Counted from the first letter of the stretch, positions 41,067 through 49,666 are shown. The stretch: DNA of 64,000 bases from RGIG1902 sp034926865 (GCA_034926865.1 JAYFQP010000007.1:62001-126000); one strand, 5' to 3'. A program made the numbers and translations. The notes: generated by a model from the letters alone, not told the origin.

Positions 41067-41811
41067 CGATATTCTCCATGCCGTAGGTAAGGGCTGTCAG
41101 GTAAAGCCCACAGGCTGGGGCTGTCGGCCCGGCGGCCTCGCGGTCTTTTGATTCGAGTATTGAAGGGATCAAGGCAGAGCTTATTTTGCCGTTTCCACAG
41201 AAAACAAGAGTTCCGGCAATAGCTCTTACCATATTGTATAGAAAACCGTCGGCACAGGCTTTTATCTCGATGAGGCCAGATCTGCGGGAAACATTCAGAT
41301 AATAGATCTCCCTTATGGGAGAGCGAACCGGCGTGCCCAAAGAGCGCACAGCTGAAAAATCATGGACTCCGACGAAGTGATCTGCAGCCTCTGACATTTT
41401 TTCACAGTCGAGTGGCTGGGGATAAAAATAGGCTCTGTCTTTATAAAACGGGTTCCTTGTGGCGCTGTTGTGTATGCGGTAGGTGTACTCTTTGCTTTTG
41501 CAGGAGAATCGGGCATCAAAATCATCCGAGACTGTATGGGCCTCATGTATGACGATATCGTCCGGAAGACGGGAGTTCAAAGCGTAGGGCAGTCGAGACA
41601 TGGGGATCGAGCAATTCATCCGCACGCTGGCTACATAAGCCTCGGCATGGACCCCCGCATCGGTTCGCCCGCAGCCCGAGACCGAGACCTTGGCTCCGCA
41701 GGTCTTTTCTATGGCTTCTTCTATTTTTTGCTGAACGGTAATCCCGTTCTTCTGGCGCTGCCAGCCGTGATAGGCCGTGCCCAAATAGGAGAGCTTCAGG
41801 GCTATGGTCAT
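41050..41811 (-). CDS. truA: tRNA pseudouridine(38-40) synthase
   Basis: Isomerises uridines 38-40 in the tRNA anticodon stem. The 253 residues match TruA (about 245-270). YLGTAYHGWQRQ near 9-20 and the catalytic GCGRTDAGVHA near 47-57 (nucleophile Asp) are diagnostic; RSGLIEIKACADGFLYNMVR near 185-205 completes the active-site region. It overlaps ecfT by 4 nt. The ecfA-ecfA-ecfT-truA order is a common Firmicutes arrangement. Confidence 0.95.
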   Translation of the reverse strand: MTIALKLSYLGTAYHGWQRQKNGITVQQKIEEAIEKTCGAKVSVSGCGRTDAGVHAEAYVASVRMNCSIPMSRLPYALNSRLPDDIVIHEAHTVSDDFDARFSCKSKEYTYRIHNSATRNPFYKDRAYFYPQPLDCEKMSEAADHFVGVHDFSAVRSLGTPVRSPIREIYYLNVSRRSGLIEIKACADGFLYNMVRAIAGTLVFCGNGKISSALIPSILESKDREAAGPTAPACGLYLTALTYGMENIDVKSE

Positions 41812-42617
41812 ATCATTGCCACGATCCTTTCCGCGTTTATAACTATGGAGCAGAAAAGCGCCATGAAGACAAGTGCCCGCCAGTCGAGCGCCATCATTTT
41901 AAGCGTATTTAATCTCGTGCGCCCCTCGCCGCCGTGATAGAGGCGGCACTCCATGGCTGTTGCAAGCTCGTCGGCCCTTCTGAAGGCCGAAATGAAGAGC
42001 GGGACTAAGATGGGGATAAGTGCTTTGGCCCTTGAGATGAGATTTCCCGATTCAAAATCAGCGCCTCTGGCTTTCTGCGCAGCCATTATCTTATCTGTCT
42101 CCTCAATAAGGGTGGGGATGAATCTCAGCGCTATAGTCATCATCATTGAGAACTCATGCACAGGCACTTTGAGCTTTTTGAGAGGTGAAAGCAGGCGCTC
42201 AAGGCCGTCTGTAAGGGCAATCGGCGAGGTGGTATAGGTCAGCATGGAGGTGGCTGTTATCAGTAAAATTATGCGGATCATCATAAAAGCCGCCGTGTAA
42301 AGCCCTTCTCTTGTTATATTGAATACCCAGAAGCTCACAAGAGCATGCCCGGGGGTATAGAGCATATTGAGAACTCCTGTGAAGATTAGAATTATCACAA
42401 GGGGCTTAAGGCTCTTGATTATCATTTTGGGAGATATTTTAGAGGTGGCAATACACCATATGAGAAAAAGGGTGCATATCCCATAGCCGTAAAAGCTGGA
42501 AGAAACAAAAAGAGATACTATAAAAGCCACCGATGCGATTATCTTCACACGCGGATCAAGCCTATGGATAAGGCTGCTGCCGGGGAAAAACTGGCCGAGG
42601 GTCACATCTTTCAGCAT
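41808..42617 (-). CDS. ecfT: Energy-coupling factor transporter transmembrane protein
   Basis: Core membrane scaffold of group II ECF vitamin importers. The 269 residues have about five to six helices in the first 150 residues and the two coupling helices near 155-230: KARGADF, which carries the first Ala-Arg-Gly motif, and AMECRLY in place of the second. These contact the two ATPases encoded just upstream. No substrate-binding S-component lies nearby, so the core probably serves several dispersed ones. Confidence 0.93.
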   Translation of the reverse strand: MLKDVTLGQFFPGSSLIHRLDPRVKIIASVAFIVSLFVSSSFYGYGICTLFLIWCIATSKISPKMIIKSLKPLVIILIFTGVLNMLYTPGHALVSFWVFNITREGLYTAAFMMIRIILLITATSMLTYTTSPIALTDGLERLLSPLKKLKVPVHEFSMMMTIALRFIPTLIEETDKIMAAQKARGADFESGNLISRAKALIPILVPLFISAFRRADELATAMECRLYHGGEGRTRLNTLKMMALDWRALVFMALFCSIVINAERIVAMI

Positions 42618-43483
42618 GGCTTTTTCTCCTTGAGACGAAGTATCTCGGAAAGCGCCTGCTGTACTGTATAGACCGATGGCGAAACCTTGATGCCTCTACG
42701 CTCAAGCTCGATAAAAAGCCTTGTGACCATAGGTATATCCAGCCCGGCCTCGGTCAGCATTTTGCTTTGTGAGAAGACATCATTTGGAGTGCCCTCCATG
42801 AGTATGCTCCCGTGGCTTAAGACGATAAGCCTGTCTGAGATCTTGGCGGCATCCTCCATACTGTGTGTTACGAAAAGAACCGAGGCTCCGCTGCTTTGGC
42901 GATAGCTTTGAATACAGGCAATGATATCTTCACGCCCCACAGGGTCAAGCCCTGCCATAGGCTCGTCAAGGACAAGCAGGCGTGGCTCCATGGCAAAAAC
43001 TCCCGCCAAAGCAGCCCTGCGCTTCTGCCCTCCTGAAAGTTCAAAAGGCGATACCTCCAGAAGATCCTCGCTGAGGCCGACCTGTGAGGCCGCTTTTTTG
43101 ACCCTTTTATCGATCTCATCCTGAGAAAGGCCCATATTCTTAGGGCCGAAGGCTATATCTTTATATACGGTTTCTTCAAAAAGCTGGTACTCAGGATATT
43201 GGAACACAAGGCCTACCTTGAAGCGGGCAGCTCTTGCGGCGGCTTTTGAGCTGTTGATATCGATTCCCTCTACAAACACCGTTCCTGTTGTAGGCTTCAA
43301 AAGCCCGTTAAAATGCTGAACCAGAGTTGATTTTCCGCTTCCCGTATGGCCTATTAGCCCTACAAACTCGCCCTCGGCCACAGATAGGGAAATATCCTTT
43401 ATAGCTGCCCACTCAAAAGGGGTGCCGGAAGAGTATATATGTGAAATGTTGTCTACCGTAAGAATGTCAGGCAACAGGGTCAT
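42611..43483 (-). CDS. ecfA2: Energy-coupling factor transporter ATP-binding protein EcfA2
   Basis: Second ATPase of the ECF module, 290 residues. Walker A GHTGSGKST near 44, the Q-loop region VGLVFQYPEYQLFEETV near 90, signature LSGGQKRR near 150 and LVLDEPMAGLDP near 170. The Q-loop FQYPEYQLF pattern is typical of EcfA2. The C-terminal extension (about 235-285) is characteristic of EcfA subunits. It ends 7 nt inside ecfT. Confidence 0.93.
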   Translation of the reverse strand: MTLLPDILTVDNISHIYSSGTPFEWAAIKDISLSVAEGEFVGLIGHTGSGKSTLVQHFNGLLKPTTGTVFVEGIDINSSKAAARAARFKVGLVFQYPEYQLFEETVYKDIAFGPKNMGLSQDEIDKRVKKAASQVGLSEDLLEVSPFELSGGQKRRAALAGVFAMEPRLLVLDEPMAGLDPVGREDIIACIQSYRQSSGASVLFVTHSMEDAAKISDRLIVLSHGSILMEGTPNDVFSQSKMLTEAGLDIPMVTRLFIELERRGIKVSPSVYTVQQALSEILRLKEKKPC

Positions 43484-43517
43484 CTCCTTGTTTATTATAT
43501 AACAGCCAAAGACACAT

Positions 43518-44387
43518 CTATTGTTGATTAATGCCCGGGCATTTTAGAAAGTTTTGAAGGACATCGGCACACTCTTTGACTGAAAGAGCATCGAGCGGAA
43601 GATCATAGCCTGTTTTGTCAAGCCTGTAGAGAAGGTCGATCGTCTGAGGGGGAAGCAGAGAGAGCTTCTTTATTTCTTCAACTTTGGAAAATACCTCTTT
43701 AGGTGTGCCTGACATGGCAACTTTGCCGTCGCTCATCACGATGACGCGCCCCGCGAGAGCAGCTTCGTCCATATGGTGTGTTATAAGCACTACGGTTATT
43801 CCACGCTCCCGGTTAAGCCGCAGGACCGTGTTCATAACCTCCCGCCTTCCTGAAGGGTCAAGCATCGCGGTAGGCTCGTCCATAACCAAAATGGAAGGCT
43901 CCATAGCCAATACGCCTGCGATGGCCACACGCTGTTTCTGCCCCCCGGAAAGCAGATGCGGGGCATGGCGCTTAAAGGCGCTCATGCCTACGATCTCGAG
44001 GCAGTCGTCAACACGCTTTCTTATTTCAGCAGGAGGGACGCCCATGTTTTCGGGGGCAAAGGCAACATCCTCCTCAACCATGGTGGCTACTATCTGATTG
44101 TCAGGGTTCTGAAACACCATGCCGCATTTTTCGCGTATGGCCAGAAGCAGGCTTTCATCTTTTGTATCCATACCGTCGATATAAACGCAGCCGCCCGATG
44201 GCAAAAGGATTGCGTTCAAATGCTTGGCAAAAGTTGATTTTCCGCTTCCGTTGTGCCCTAAAATGGCAACGAACTCGCTTTTTTCTATCTGTATGGTTAT
44301 ATTCTCAAGGGCAGGATGCGTGGCCTCGCCTTCGGATGCGGGGTAACTGAAGGTTATATTTTCGGCAGAGATCACGGGCTTTGGCAT
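43518..44387 (-). CDS. ecfA1: Energy-coupling factor transporter ATP-binding protein EcfA1
   Basis: First ATPase of the ECF module, 289 residues. Walker A GHNGSGKST near 45, Q-loop MVFQNPDNQIVATMVEEDVAF near 88 (the FQNPDNQ pattern of EcfA1), signature LSGGQKQR near 148 and LVMDEPTAMLDP near 168. GGAG 8 nt before the ATG at 44387 sets the start, which lies directly after the methyltransferase stop; longer in-frame starts inside that gene are not supported. Pairs with EcfA2 and EcfT. Confidence 0.93.
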   Translation of the reverse strand: MPKPVISAENITFSYPASEGEATHPALENITIQIEKSEFVAILGHNGSGKSTFAKHLNAILLPSGGCVYIDGMDTKDESLLLAIREKCGMVFQNPDNQIVATMVEEDVAFAPENMGVPPAEIRKRVDDCLEIVGMSAFKRHAPHLLSGGQKQRVAIAGVLAMEPSILVMDEPTAMLDPSGRREVMNTVLRLNRERGITVVLITHHMDEAALAGRVIVMSDGKVAMSGTPKEVFSKVEEIKKLSLLPPQTIDLLYRLDKTGYDLPLDALSVKECADVLQNFLKCPGINQQ

Positions 44388-44389
44388 GT

Positions 44390-45244
44390 TTATTCTCCGA
44401 TCCATCTTGAGGTATGGCCGCATGGGAGATTCAGAGAGGAGGAGGCCACGGGAATACCCAGCTCCCCTGATTCCGTCCTGCCGCTGAAGCGAGGGCAGAT
44501 TGCGCGGCCAAGGATATATTCCGGCACCGATGGCGATACGCCGGCGGTATATGAGCTTATTATGAAAAACATGGGGTTATCTGAAAGAAGCTGCGAGCAG
44601 AGAGTTACAAAATCATATACATTGTCTTCAAAGCGCCATATTTCTCCTGACGGCCCTCTGCCATAGGACGGAGGATCCATTATTATGGCATCGTATTTAT
44701 GGCCTCTGGTTATCTCGCGCTTTACGAACTTTACACAGTCGTCAACAATATAGCGGATAGGGGCATCTCCAAGGCCCGAGCTTCTCGCGTTTTCCTTAGC
44801 CCATGATACCATGCCCTTTGATGCGTCGACATGGCAGACCGAGGCTCCTGCCGCAGCGGATGCAAGGGTTGCGCCTCCTGTATAGGCAAAAAGGTTGAGG
44901 ACGCTTGCATGGCCTTTTCTTTTGCCAAGCATATCTGTTATGAAATCCCAGTTGGCCGCCTGCTCGGGGAATACACCCGTATGCTTGAAGCTCATGGGCT
45001 TTATATTGAACACAAGGCTCTTATAGCCTATCTGCCAGCTTTCGGGAAGACTCATAACATCCCAGCTTCCGCCGCCTGTATTGCTGCGGTGGTATACTGC
45101 GTCGACCTTTTCCCATTTATAAGAAGGCTCCCATATAGCCTGAGGGTCGGGCCTTACGAGGTATTTGTTTCCCCATTTTTCATACCTCTTGCCATCGCCG
45201 CAGTCAAGAAGCTTATAATCTTTCCAATCGGACGCAACCCACAT
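44390..45244 (-). CDS. RlmI/RlmK-like class I SAM-dependent methyltransferase
   Basis: A 284-residue methyltransferase related to the RlmI family of 23S rRNA cytosine C5 methylases. SVLNLFAYTGGATLASAAAGA near 105-125 binds SAM, VDASKGMVSWAKENA follows, and IIMDPPSYGRGPSGEIW near 183-200 is the catalytic DPPS motif. It is shorter than RlmI (about 395) and lacks the N-terminal PUA domain. AAGGGG sets the ATG at 45244. It is the first gene of the ecf-truA operon. Confidence 0.85.
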   Translation of the reverse strand: MWVASDWKDYKLLDCGDGKRYEKWGNKYLVRPDPQAIWEPSYKWEKVDAVYHRSNTGGGSWDVMSLPESWQIGYKSLVFNIKPMSFKHTGVFPEQAANWDFITDMLGKRKGHASVLNLFAYTGGATLASAAAGASVCHVDASKGMVSWAKENARSSGLGDAPIRYIVDDCVKFVKREITRGHKYDAIIMDPPSYGRGPSGEIWRFEDNVYDFVTLCSQLLSDNPMFFIISSYTAGVSPSVPEYILGRAICPRFSGRTESGELGIPVASSSLNLPCGHTSRWIGE

Positions 45245-45443
45245 GTTACGTTCCCCTTTCAAAATCTATAAAATAGGCGTTAAAAACGCCTTAAAAGGCA
45301 GGTTTACATTAGTCAAAATATTATATCACCGTATAAGATGCTTAGTCAAGCAAAGGGTGCGGTGGGGCTTGTACGTGATGATATCACAGAACTCTTGAAG
45401 TGTTACGCATATAATTAAAATATTAAGCTTTGGAGGTATATTG

Positions 45444-45656
45444 ATGGATCAGACCAAAAGAAGAGTCAGAAAGGCCGCCATACCTTATGCCGAATGCGTA
45501 GCCTGCGGATGCTGTGCCGCAACCTGTCCGCTTGGCGCAATTGAAATGATAAAGGGTATGTATTCCTCAGTAGATGTGCATAAGTGTGTCGGCTGCGGAA
45601 GATGTGTAAATGGATGCCCTGCCGGGATAATTAACATCACGGAGGTCATGGCATGA
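45444..45656 (+). CDS. Two-cluster [4Fe-4S] ferredoxin
   Basis: A 70-residue ferredoxin with two complete binding motifs: CVACGCCAATCP near 17-28 and CVGCGRCVNGCP near 47-58 (C-x2-C-x2-C-x3-CP each). It would carry low-potential electrons to or from the following membrane Fe-S protein, whose start it overlaps by 4 nt. GGAGGT sets the ATG at 45444. It begins the redox module. Confidence 0.93.
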   Translation: MDQTKRRVRKAAIPYAECVACGCCAATCPLGAIEMIKGMYSSVDVHKCVGCGRCVNGCPAGIINITEVMA

Positions 45657-46327
45657 AAAAGAGTTGGAGTGAATATCTTTGGGTATTTTCGGCACTGTAT
45701 CTTGCGCTTGGCTTTTTTAATATTCTTTTTGCATGGATTGGCCTGCTCTGCTTTTTTATACCGCTTATAGTGGCACTTGCAGGAGGAGGCAAGGCTTACT
45801 GCAACCGCTATTGCGGCCGGGGGCAGCTTTTCTCCGTTCTTGGGGGAAGGCTTGGGCTCTCAAGAGGCAAGAATCCGCCGCGGTTTTTCAGAAGCAAATG
45901 GTTCCGTTATGGTTTTCTTATATTTTTCTTTGCGATGTTTTTTCAGATGCTCTGGAGCACATGGCTTGTGTTTTCAGGGGCCGGCACCCTCAGGCAGGCA
46001 GTAAAGCTGCTTTGGACCTTCAGCCTTCCGTGGCACTGGGCCTATGGCGGAGCAGCCGAGCCGTGGGTGGCGCAGTTCGCATTCGGGTTTTACAGCGTCA
46101 TGCTGACCTCAACTGTGCTGGGAGCTGTGACGATGGGGCTTTTTAAGCCGAGATCATGGTGTGTATATTGCCCCATGGGAACGATGACTCAGCTTATATG
46201 CAAAATGAAGCATGGGAAAAGCGTGAGTTTGTCACAGATTGAAGAGCCTTTGGAATGTATAATGAACTCAGAAAAGCAAATCGGGCCGGACGAAGAAACA
46301 AAGGCCGAGGCTTTTGGTAACAAATAA
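45653..46327 (+). CDS. NapH/YccM-like membrane [4Fe-4S] protein
   Basis: A 224-residue membrane protein with about four helices (near 8-40, 82-105, 140-165) and two Cys clusters on the cytoplasmic side: CNRYCGRGQL near 45 and CVYCPMGTMTQLIC near 173-186. This resembles the polytopic CxxxCP ferredoxin proteins NapH, NosR C-terminus and YccM. It is shorter than NapH and lacks a clear C-terminal ferredoxin domain; the preceding small ferredoxin may supply that. Role: membrane electron transfer, acceptor unknown. Confidence 0.78.
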   Translation: MKKSWSEYLWVFSALYLALGFFNILFAWIGLLCFFIPLIVALAGGGKAYCNRYCGRGQLFSVLGGRLGLSRGKNPPRFFRSKWFRYGFLIFFFAMFFQMLWSTWLVFSGAGTLRQAVKLLWTFSLPWHWAYGGAAEPWVAQFAFGFYSVMLTSTVLGAVTMGLFKPRSWCVYCPMGTMTQLICKMKHGKSVSLSQIEEPLECIMNSEKQIGPDEETKAEAFGNK

Positions 46328-46356
46328 ATTATTACACATATATGGAGGAAATGAAA

Positions 46357-46680
46357 ATGTCAATTCTAACACTCACAAAGGATAATTTCCAGAAGGAAGT
46401 AATGGAAAGCGAAGTCCCTGTTCTTATCGATTTCTGGGCGAGCTGGTGCGGCCCATGCCGGATGCTTTCGCCTATAGTTGACGAGATTGCCGAGGATGCA
46501 GAGGGATTTAAGGTATGCAAGGTAAATGTCGACGAAGAAAGAGAGCTTGCATTAAACTTCAAAGTAATGAGCATCCCCACGCTCGTAGTCGTCAAGGATG
46601 GCAAGGTAGCCAACAGATCTGTTGGCGTAAGGGCGAAGGAAGATATACTTTCGATGATAAGTCTGGGCGTAAAGAAGTAA
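46357..46680 (+). CDS. trxA: Thioredoxin
   Basis: A 107-residue thioredoxin with the canonical active site WASWCGPC near 25-32 and the cis-Pro loop MSIPTLVVVKDG near 70-82. It reduces protein disulfides. GGAGG 8 nt before the ATG at 46357 sets the start. It lies 29 nt after the membrane Fe-S gene in the same direction, so it belongs to that transcript. No thioredoxin reductase is encoded here. Confidence 0.93.
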   Translation: MSILTLTKDNFQKEVMESEVPVLIDFWASWCGPCRMLSPIVDEIAEDAEGFKVCKVNVDEERELALNFKVMSIPTLVVVKDGKVANRSVGVRAKEDILSMISLGVKK

Positions 46681-46689
46681 TATATGGAG

Positions 46690-46722
46690 CTTTCGAAGGG
46701 GGATAGTATTCCCCCCTTCGAA
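46690..46722 (+). terminator. Hairpin after thioredoxin
   Basis: CTTCGAAGGGGG pairs with CCCCCCTTCGAAG around an ATAGTATT loop; ATTTTA follows. Confidence 0.7.
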
Positions 46723-46830
46723 GCATTTTATGGCAGGGATGTTTTACGCGATGCCCATGTTTGGGTTAAAGCAGCCCGCATAAGGCCTAGCGGAAAGGCC
46801 TTATAAAAATATAGCACGTTTAATAAACTA

Positions 46831-46859
46831 AAAGCGCCGTTCATTGTGAACGGCGCTTT
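46831..46859 (-). terminator. Terminator of the Crp/Fnr gene
   Basis: AAAGCGCCGTTCA and TGAACGGCGCTTT form a 13-bp stem with a 3-nt loop just beyond the regulator stop; the minus-strand end runs into TTTTAGTTTATT. Confidence 0.75.
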
Positions 46860-46862
46860 GTT

Positions 46863-47519
46863 TTATTCAGATATGGCAAAAAGGCGCTTTTTGTCTGTCA
46901 GCTCAACTGCACCGCGGGCGAGGCTCACCATGCCCTCTGACTGGAAGTACCGGAGCATGCGGGTGACGACCTCCCTGGCTGTGCCCATATGGGATGCAAT
47001 GCGGTCATGGGTGATTTTGAGGCTGTCGCTTTGCTCAAGAGAGCTTTCTTCCAGGAGAAAGGCGGCAAGGCGTTTGTCAAAGCTCTTCCACATGATTTGT
47101 TCTATCATCCACATCACTTCTGAGAATCTTGAGGCCATAATCTCGTTTGTATAGTTGGCGAGCACGGCTGAGCCCTCCATAAGCTTTTTGTATATATCAG
47201 TGGGAATAACAAAAACCTCAGAATCCTTTTCGGCCTCGATTATTATGTCAAACTGGATACTCTGCACGACGCATGAGGCTGAAAGAAGGCAGATGTCGCG
47301 CTCAAACAGGCGATAGATTGTTACCTCTTTGCCTTCGTCTGAGAGGATGAAGGCCCTGAGCTGGCCCGAGCATATGACAAAAAGGCCGACACAATCTTCT
47401 GATCCGTTGTGCAGGATTGTTCCCTTTGAAACCGAGCGTCTTATCACCGACTGCTCAAGCTGTTTCCGCTCAGAATCCGTAAGGCGGTTCCATATGGGGA
47501 AATACTCTTTCAGGGTCAT
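46863..47519 (-). CDS. Crp/Fnr family transcriptional regulator
   Basis: A 218-residue regulator with a cyclic-nucleotide-binding-like beta barrel (about 20-120, including GTILHNGSEDCVGLFVICSGQL) and a winged HTH near 165-205 (ITHDRIASHMGTAREVVTRMLRYF). Cys residues are present in the sensor (EDCVGLFVIC and CLLSASC) but not in a clear Fnr N-terminal cluster pattern. It is divergent from the rubredoxin/rubrerythrin genes and convergent with the ferredoxin/thioredoxin genes, so it probably regulates this module. AAGGAG 8 nt upstream favours the ATG at 47519. Confidence 0.88.
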   Translation of the reverse strand: MTLKEYFPIWNRLTDSERKQLEQSVIRRSVSKGTILHNGSEDCVGLFVICSGQLRAFILSDEGKEVTIYRLFERDICLLSASCVVQSIQFDIIIEAEKDSEVFVIPTDIYKKLMEGSAVLANYTNEIMASRFSEVMWMIEQIMWKSFDKRLAAFLLEESSLEQSDSLKITHDRIASHMGTAREVVTRMLRYFQSEGMVSLARGAVELTDKKRLFAISE

Positions 47520-47770
47520 TCGCATCACTCCTTACCTATAGAGTTTATTATACAACATTGCCGCAATATGTCAATTTTGACGTTTAAATACGCAGGCAGA
47601 ACCTAGTCTTGCCGCTATGGGGAACAAGAAATAAATATGCTCTTTTGCATAGCGATATTACGAGGCTTAAATAAAGGGTATCTCCGCTCGAAGTATAAAA
47701 AGAGGTATGCGGTATTGGAAGAGTTTGTCATTTTTGTGATAAAATTACTGTAATTTGTCTTTTGATAATG

Positions 47771-47776
47771 TATAAT
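47771..47776 (+). promoter_or_regulatory. Candidate -10 of the rubredoxin/rubrerythrin operon
   Basis: TATAAT at 47771-47776 lies 28 nt before the rubredoxin start. The -35 is poor, which fits a promoter needing an activator such as the adjacent Crp/Fnr protein. The region 47520-47770 holds no gene. Confidence 0.4.
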
Positions 47777-47803
47777 AAAAAAACGGTATAAGGAGGAAAT
47801 GCT

Positions 47804-48481
47804 ATGAAGAAATATTCATGCTCTGTCTGCGGCTATGTATATGACGAAGCAAAGGGAATCCCTCAGGCGGGGATCGCACCGGGAACAAAATGGGAAGAGC
47901 TGCCTGAGGACTGGACCTGCCCTCTTTGCGGAGCGCCCAAAAGCGAGTTTTTCGAGAAGGATGAAGGCCGAAAAGACAGGCAGGACGCAAAAAGGCCTGA
48001 CGCTATTAAGGCTTTGGCAGATGTTAAAGAGCTGACCCCTCTTGAGATGAGCGCCCTTTGCTCAAATCTGGCACGGGGATGCGAAAAACAGTATCGGAGT
48101 GAGGAAGCGTCTCTTTTTACCGAGCTTGCGCAGTATTTTAAAGATAAGGCGGCTCCCTCCGAGGGGAAGGGAATAGAAGATCTTCTCGGCCTTATAGAAA
48201 AGGATCTTGCAGAGGGATTTCCATCTGCCAATACATCCGCCGCCGAAGCACATGACAGGGGAGCGCTGAGGGCGCTTGCATGGAGCGAGAAGGTGACGAG
48301 AGATTTAAAATCGCTTCTTATCAGATATCAGAGGGATGGCAACGATATGACGGAAAGCACGGGGGTATACGTCTGCACCATATGCGGTTTCGTCTATGTG
48401 GGAGACAGCCTGCCGGAAATATGCCCTGTATGTAAGGTGCCTAACTGGAAGTTTGAAAAGATAGAGGGGAGGGATTGGTAA
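47804..48481 (+). CDS. Protein with two rubredoxin domains around a helical core
   Basis: A 225-residue protein. Residues 1-48 are a full rubredoxin (CSVCGYVYDEAKG and CPLCGAPKSEF). Residues about 60-170 are mostly helical with EKQYRSEEASLFTELAQYF and AEAHDRGALRALAWSEKV, reminiscent of a degenerate ferritin-like bundle. Residues about 185-225 are a short rubrerythrin-type rubredoxin (CTICGFVYVGDSLPEICPVC). It probably shuttles electrons to the rubrerythrin encoded next, whose start overlaps its stop by 1 nt. GGAGG precedes the ATG. Confidence 0.8.
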   Translation: MKKYSCSVCGYVYDEAKGIPQAGIAPGTKWEELPEDWTCPLCGAPKSEFFEKDEGRKDRQDAKRPDAIKALADVKELTPLEMSALCSNLARGCEKQYRSEEASLFTELAQYFKDKAAPSEGKGIEDLLGLIEKDLAEGFPSANTSAAEAHDRGALRALAWSEKVTRDLKSLLIRYQRDGNDMTESTGVYVCTICGFVYVGDSLPEICPVCKVPNWKFEKIEGRDW

Positions 48482-49635
48482 TGGCTAAGATGTATGCCGT
48501 GAGAAATCTCAGGCTTTGCACGAAGGACTGCCTGTGCCGTTATGTCTGCCCTACCGGAGCATCGGACACAGAGAACAGTGTCATAGATAAGGAAAAATGC
48601 ATCGGCTGCGGCGTTTGCGCGGAGTCATGCCCAAGCGGGGCGATTTCGATGATGCCTTATGAGCTTCCGCCTCAGCAGCCCAAGACTGAGGGCGTCAGGG
48701 AGGGTTTAAATGCGCTTATGAGAAGCAAGGCGTATCAGGAAAGCATATCCGCTTCGCTTGCTGGAAAGCTTTTCGCCGCTTTTGAAAAATCCAACAGAAT
48801 TATGGCGGAGGATATAATCAGGGAATCATCATATATGCTGCCGCAGAGCGCCAATACTCACGAGTTTTTAAATGGCCTTCTTGATAATAAAGACGAAGGC
48901 TTCCCCAAAGAGGCCGTTATGAAGCTTTTGCACAAACTCGAAAACAATGAGATGACGGAGGGAAACAAAATGGAAAGATGGAAATGCACAGTCTGTGGAT
49001 ATATTCATGAAGGGCCGCTGACCGAAGGCTTTACCTGCCCCTGGTGTAAGCAGCCGGCCAGCGTATTTGTTAAACTGGAAGAGAATACGGCTAATGTGGG
49101 AAATACCTATGCTGGGACAAAGACCGGTAAGAATCTTGCCGAGGCATTTTCCGGAGAGAGCCAGGCGCGCAACAAGTATACATATTTTGCGGCGATTGCT
49201 CAGCGTGAGGGATATGACCAGTTAGCCGAGTTGTTCTTAAAGACAGCCAGGAATGAGCAGGAGCATGCAAGAATCTGGTATGAGGAGCTGGGGCATCTGG
49301 GCAATACGGCTCAAAATCTTTTGACGGCTGCCGAAGGCGAGAATTACGAATGGACCGATATGTATGAACGCATGGCCAAAGAGGCCGACGAGGAGGGCTT
49401 TCATGAGCTTGCGGAGCGTTTTCGCAGGGTAGCGGCTGTTGAAAAATCCCATGAAGATCGTTATCGGGCTTTGCTGAAAAACGTGGAGATGCAGCGCGTA
49501 TTTCAAAAAGGCGAAGAGACCATGTGGGAGTGCCGCATATGCGGACATCTGGTGATGGGCAAAAAAGCCCCGGCTGTCTGCCCGATATGCAAATACAGCC
49601 AGAGCTTCTTCGAAGTAAGAAAAGAGAACTATTAA
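48481..49635 (+). CDS. Ferredoxin-rubredoxin-rubrerythrin fusion protein
   Basis: A 384-residue multidomain redox protein, probably an NAD(P)H- or ferredoxin-linked peroxidase. In order: a ferredoxin domain (CTKDCLCRYVCP near 14-25; CIGCGVCAESCP near 41-52), a helical spacer (about 70-155), a rubredoxin-like knuckle (CTVCGYIHEGP and CPWC, about 167-190), a rubrerythrin ferritin-like di-iron domain (about 205-340; GESQARNKYTYFA, NEQEHARIWYEEL, EADEEGFHELAERF, EKSHEDRY carry the Glu/His ligands) and a C-terminal rubredoxin (CRICGHLVMGKKAPAVCPIC). Free rubrerythrins are about 180-220 residues. An internal GGAGGG and ATG at 48970 could also yield a 221-residue rubrerythrin. Confidence 0.85.
   Translation: MAKMYAVRNLRLCTKDCLCRYVCPTGASDTENSVIDKEKCIGCGVCAESCPSGAISMMPYELPPQQPKTEGVREGLNALMRSKAYQESISASLAGKLFAAFEKSNRIMAEDIIRESSYMLPQSANTHEFLNGLLDNKDEGFPKEAVMKLLHKLENNEMTEGNKMERWKCTVCGYIHEGPLTEGFTCPWCKQPASVFVKLEENTANVGNTYAGTKTGKNLAEAFSGESQARNKYTYFAAIAQREGYDQLAELFLKTARNEQEHARIWYEELGHLGNTAQNLLTAAEGENYEWTDMYERMAKEADEEGFHELAERFRRVAAVEKSHEDRYRALLKNVEMQRVFQKGEETMWECRICGHLVMGKKAPAVCPICKYSQSFFEVRKENY
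48957..48972 (+). promoter_or_regulatory. Internal ribosome binding site and start inside the fusion gene
   Basis: GGAGGG (48957-48962) stands 7 nt before an in-frame ATG (48970-48972) exactly at the boundary between the spacer and the rubredoxin-rubrerythrin part. It looks like the original start of a separate rubrerythrin gene. Confidence 0.55.
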
Positions 49636-49666
49636 ACTTAAGGTGCTCTGAAATAATTCGTATGAA

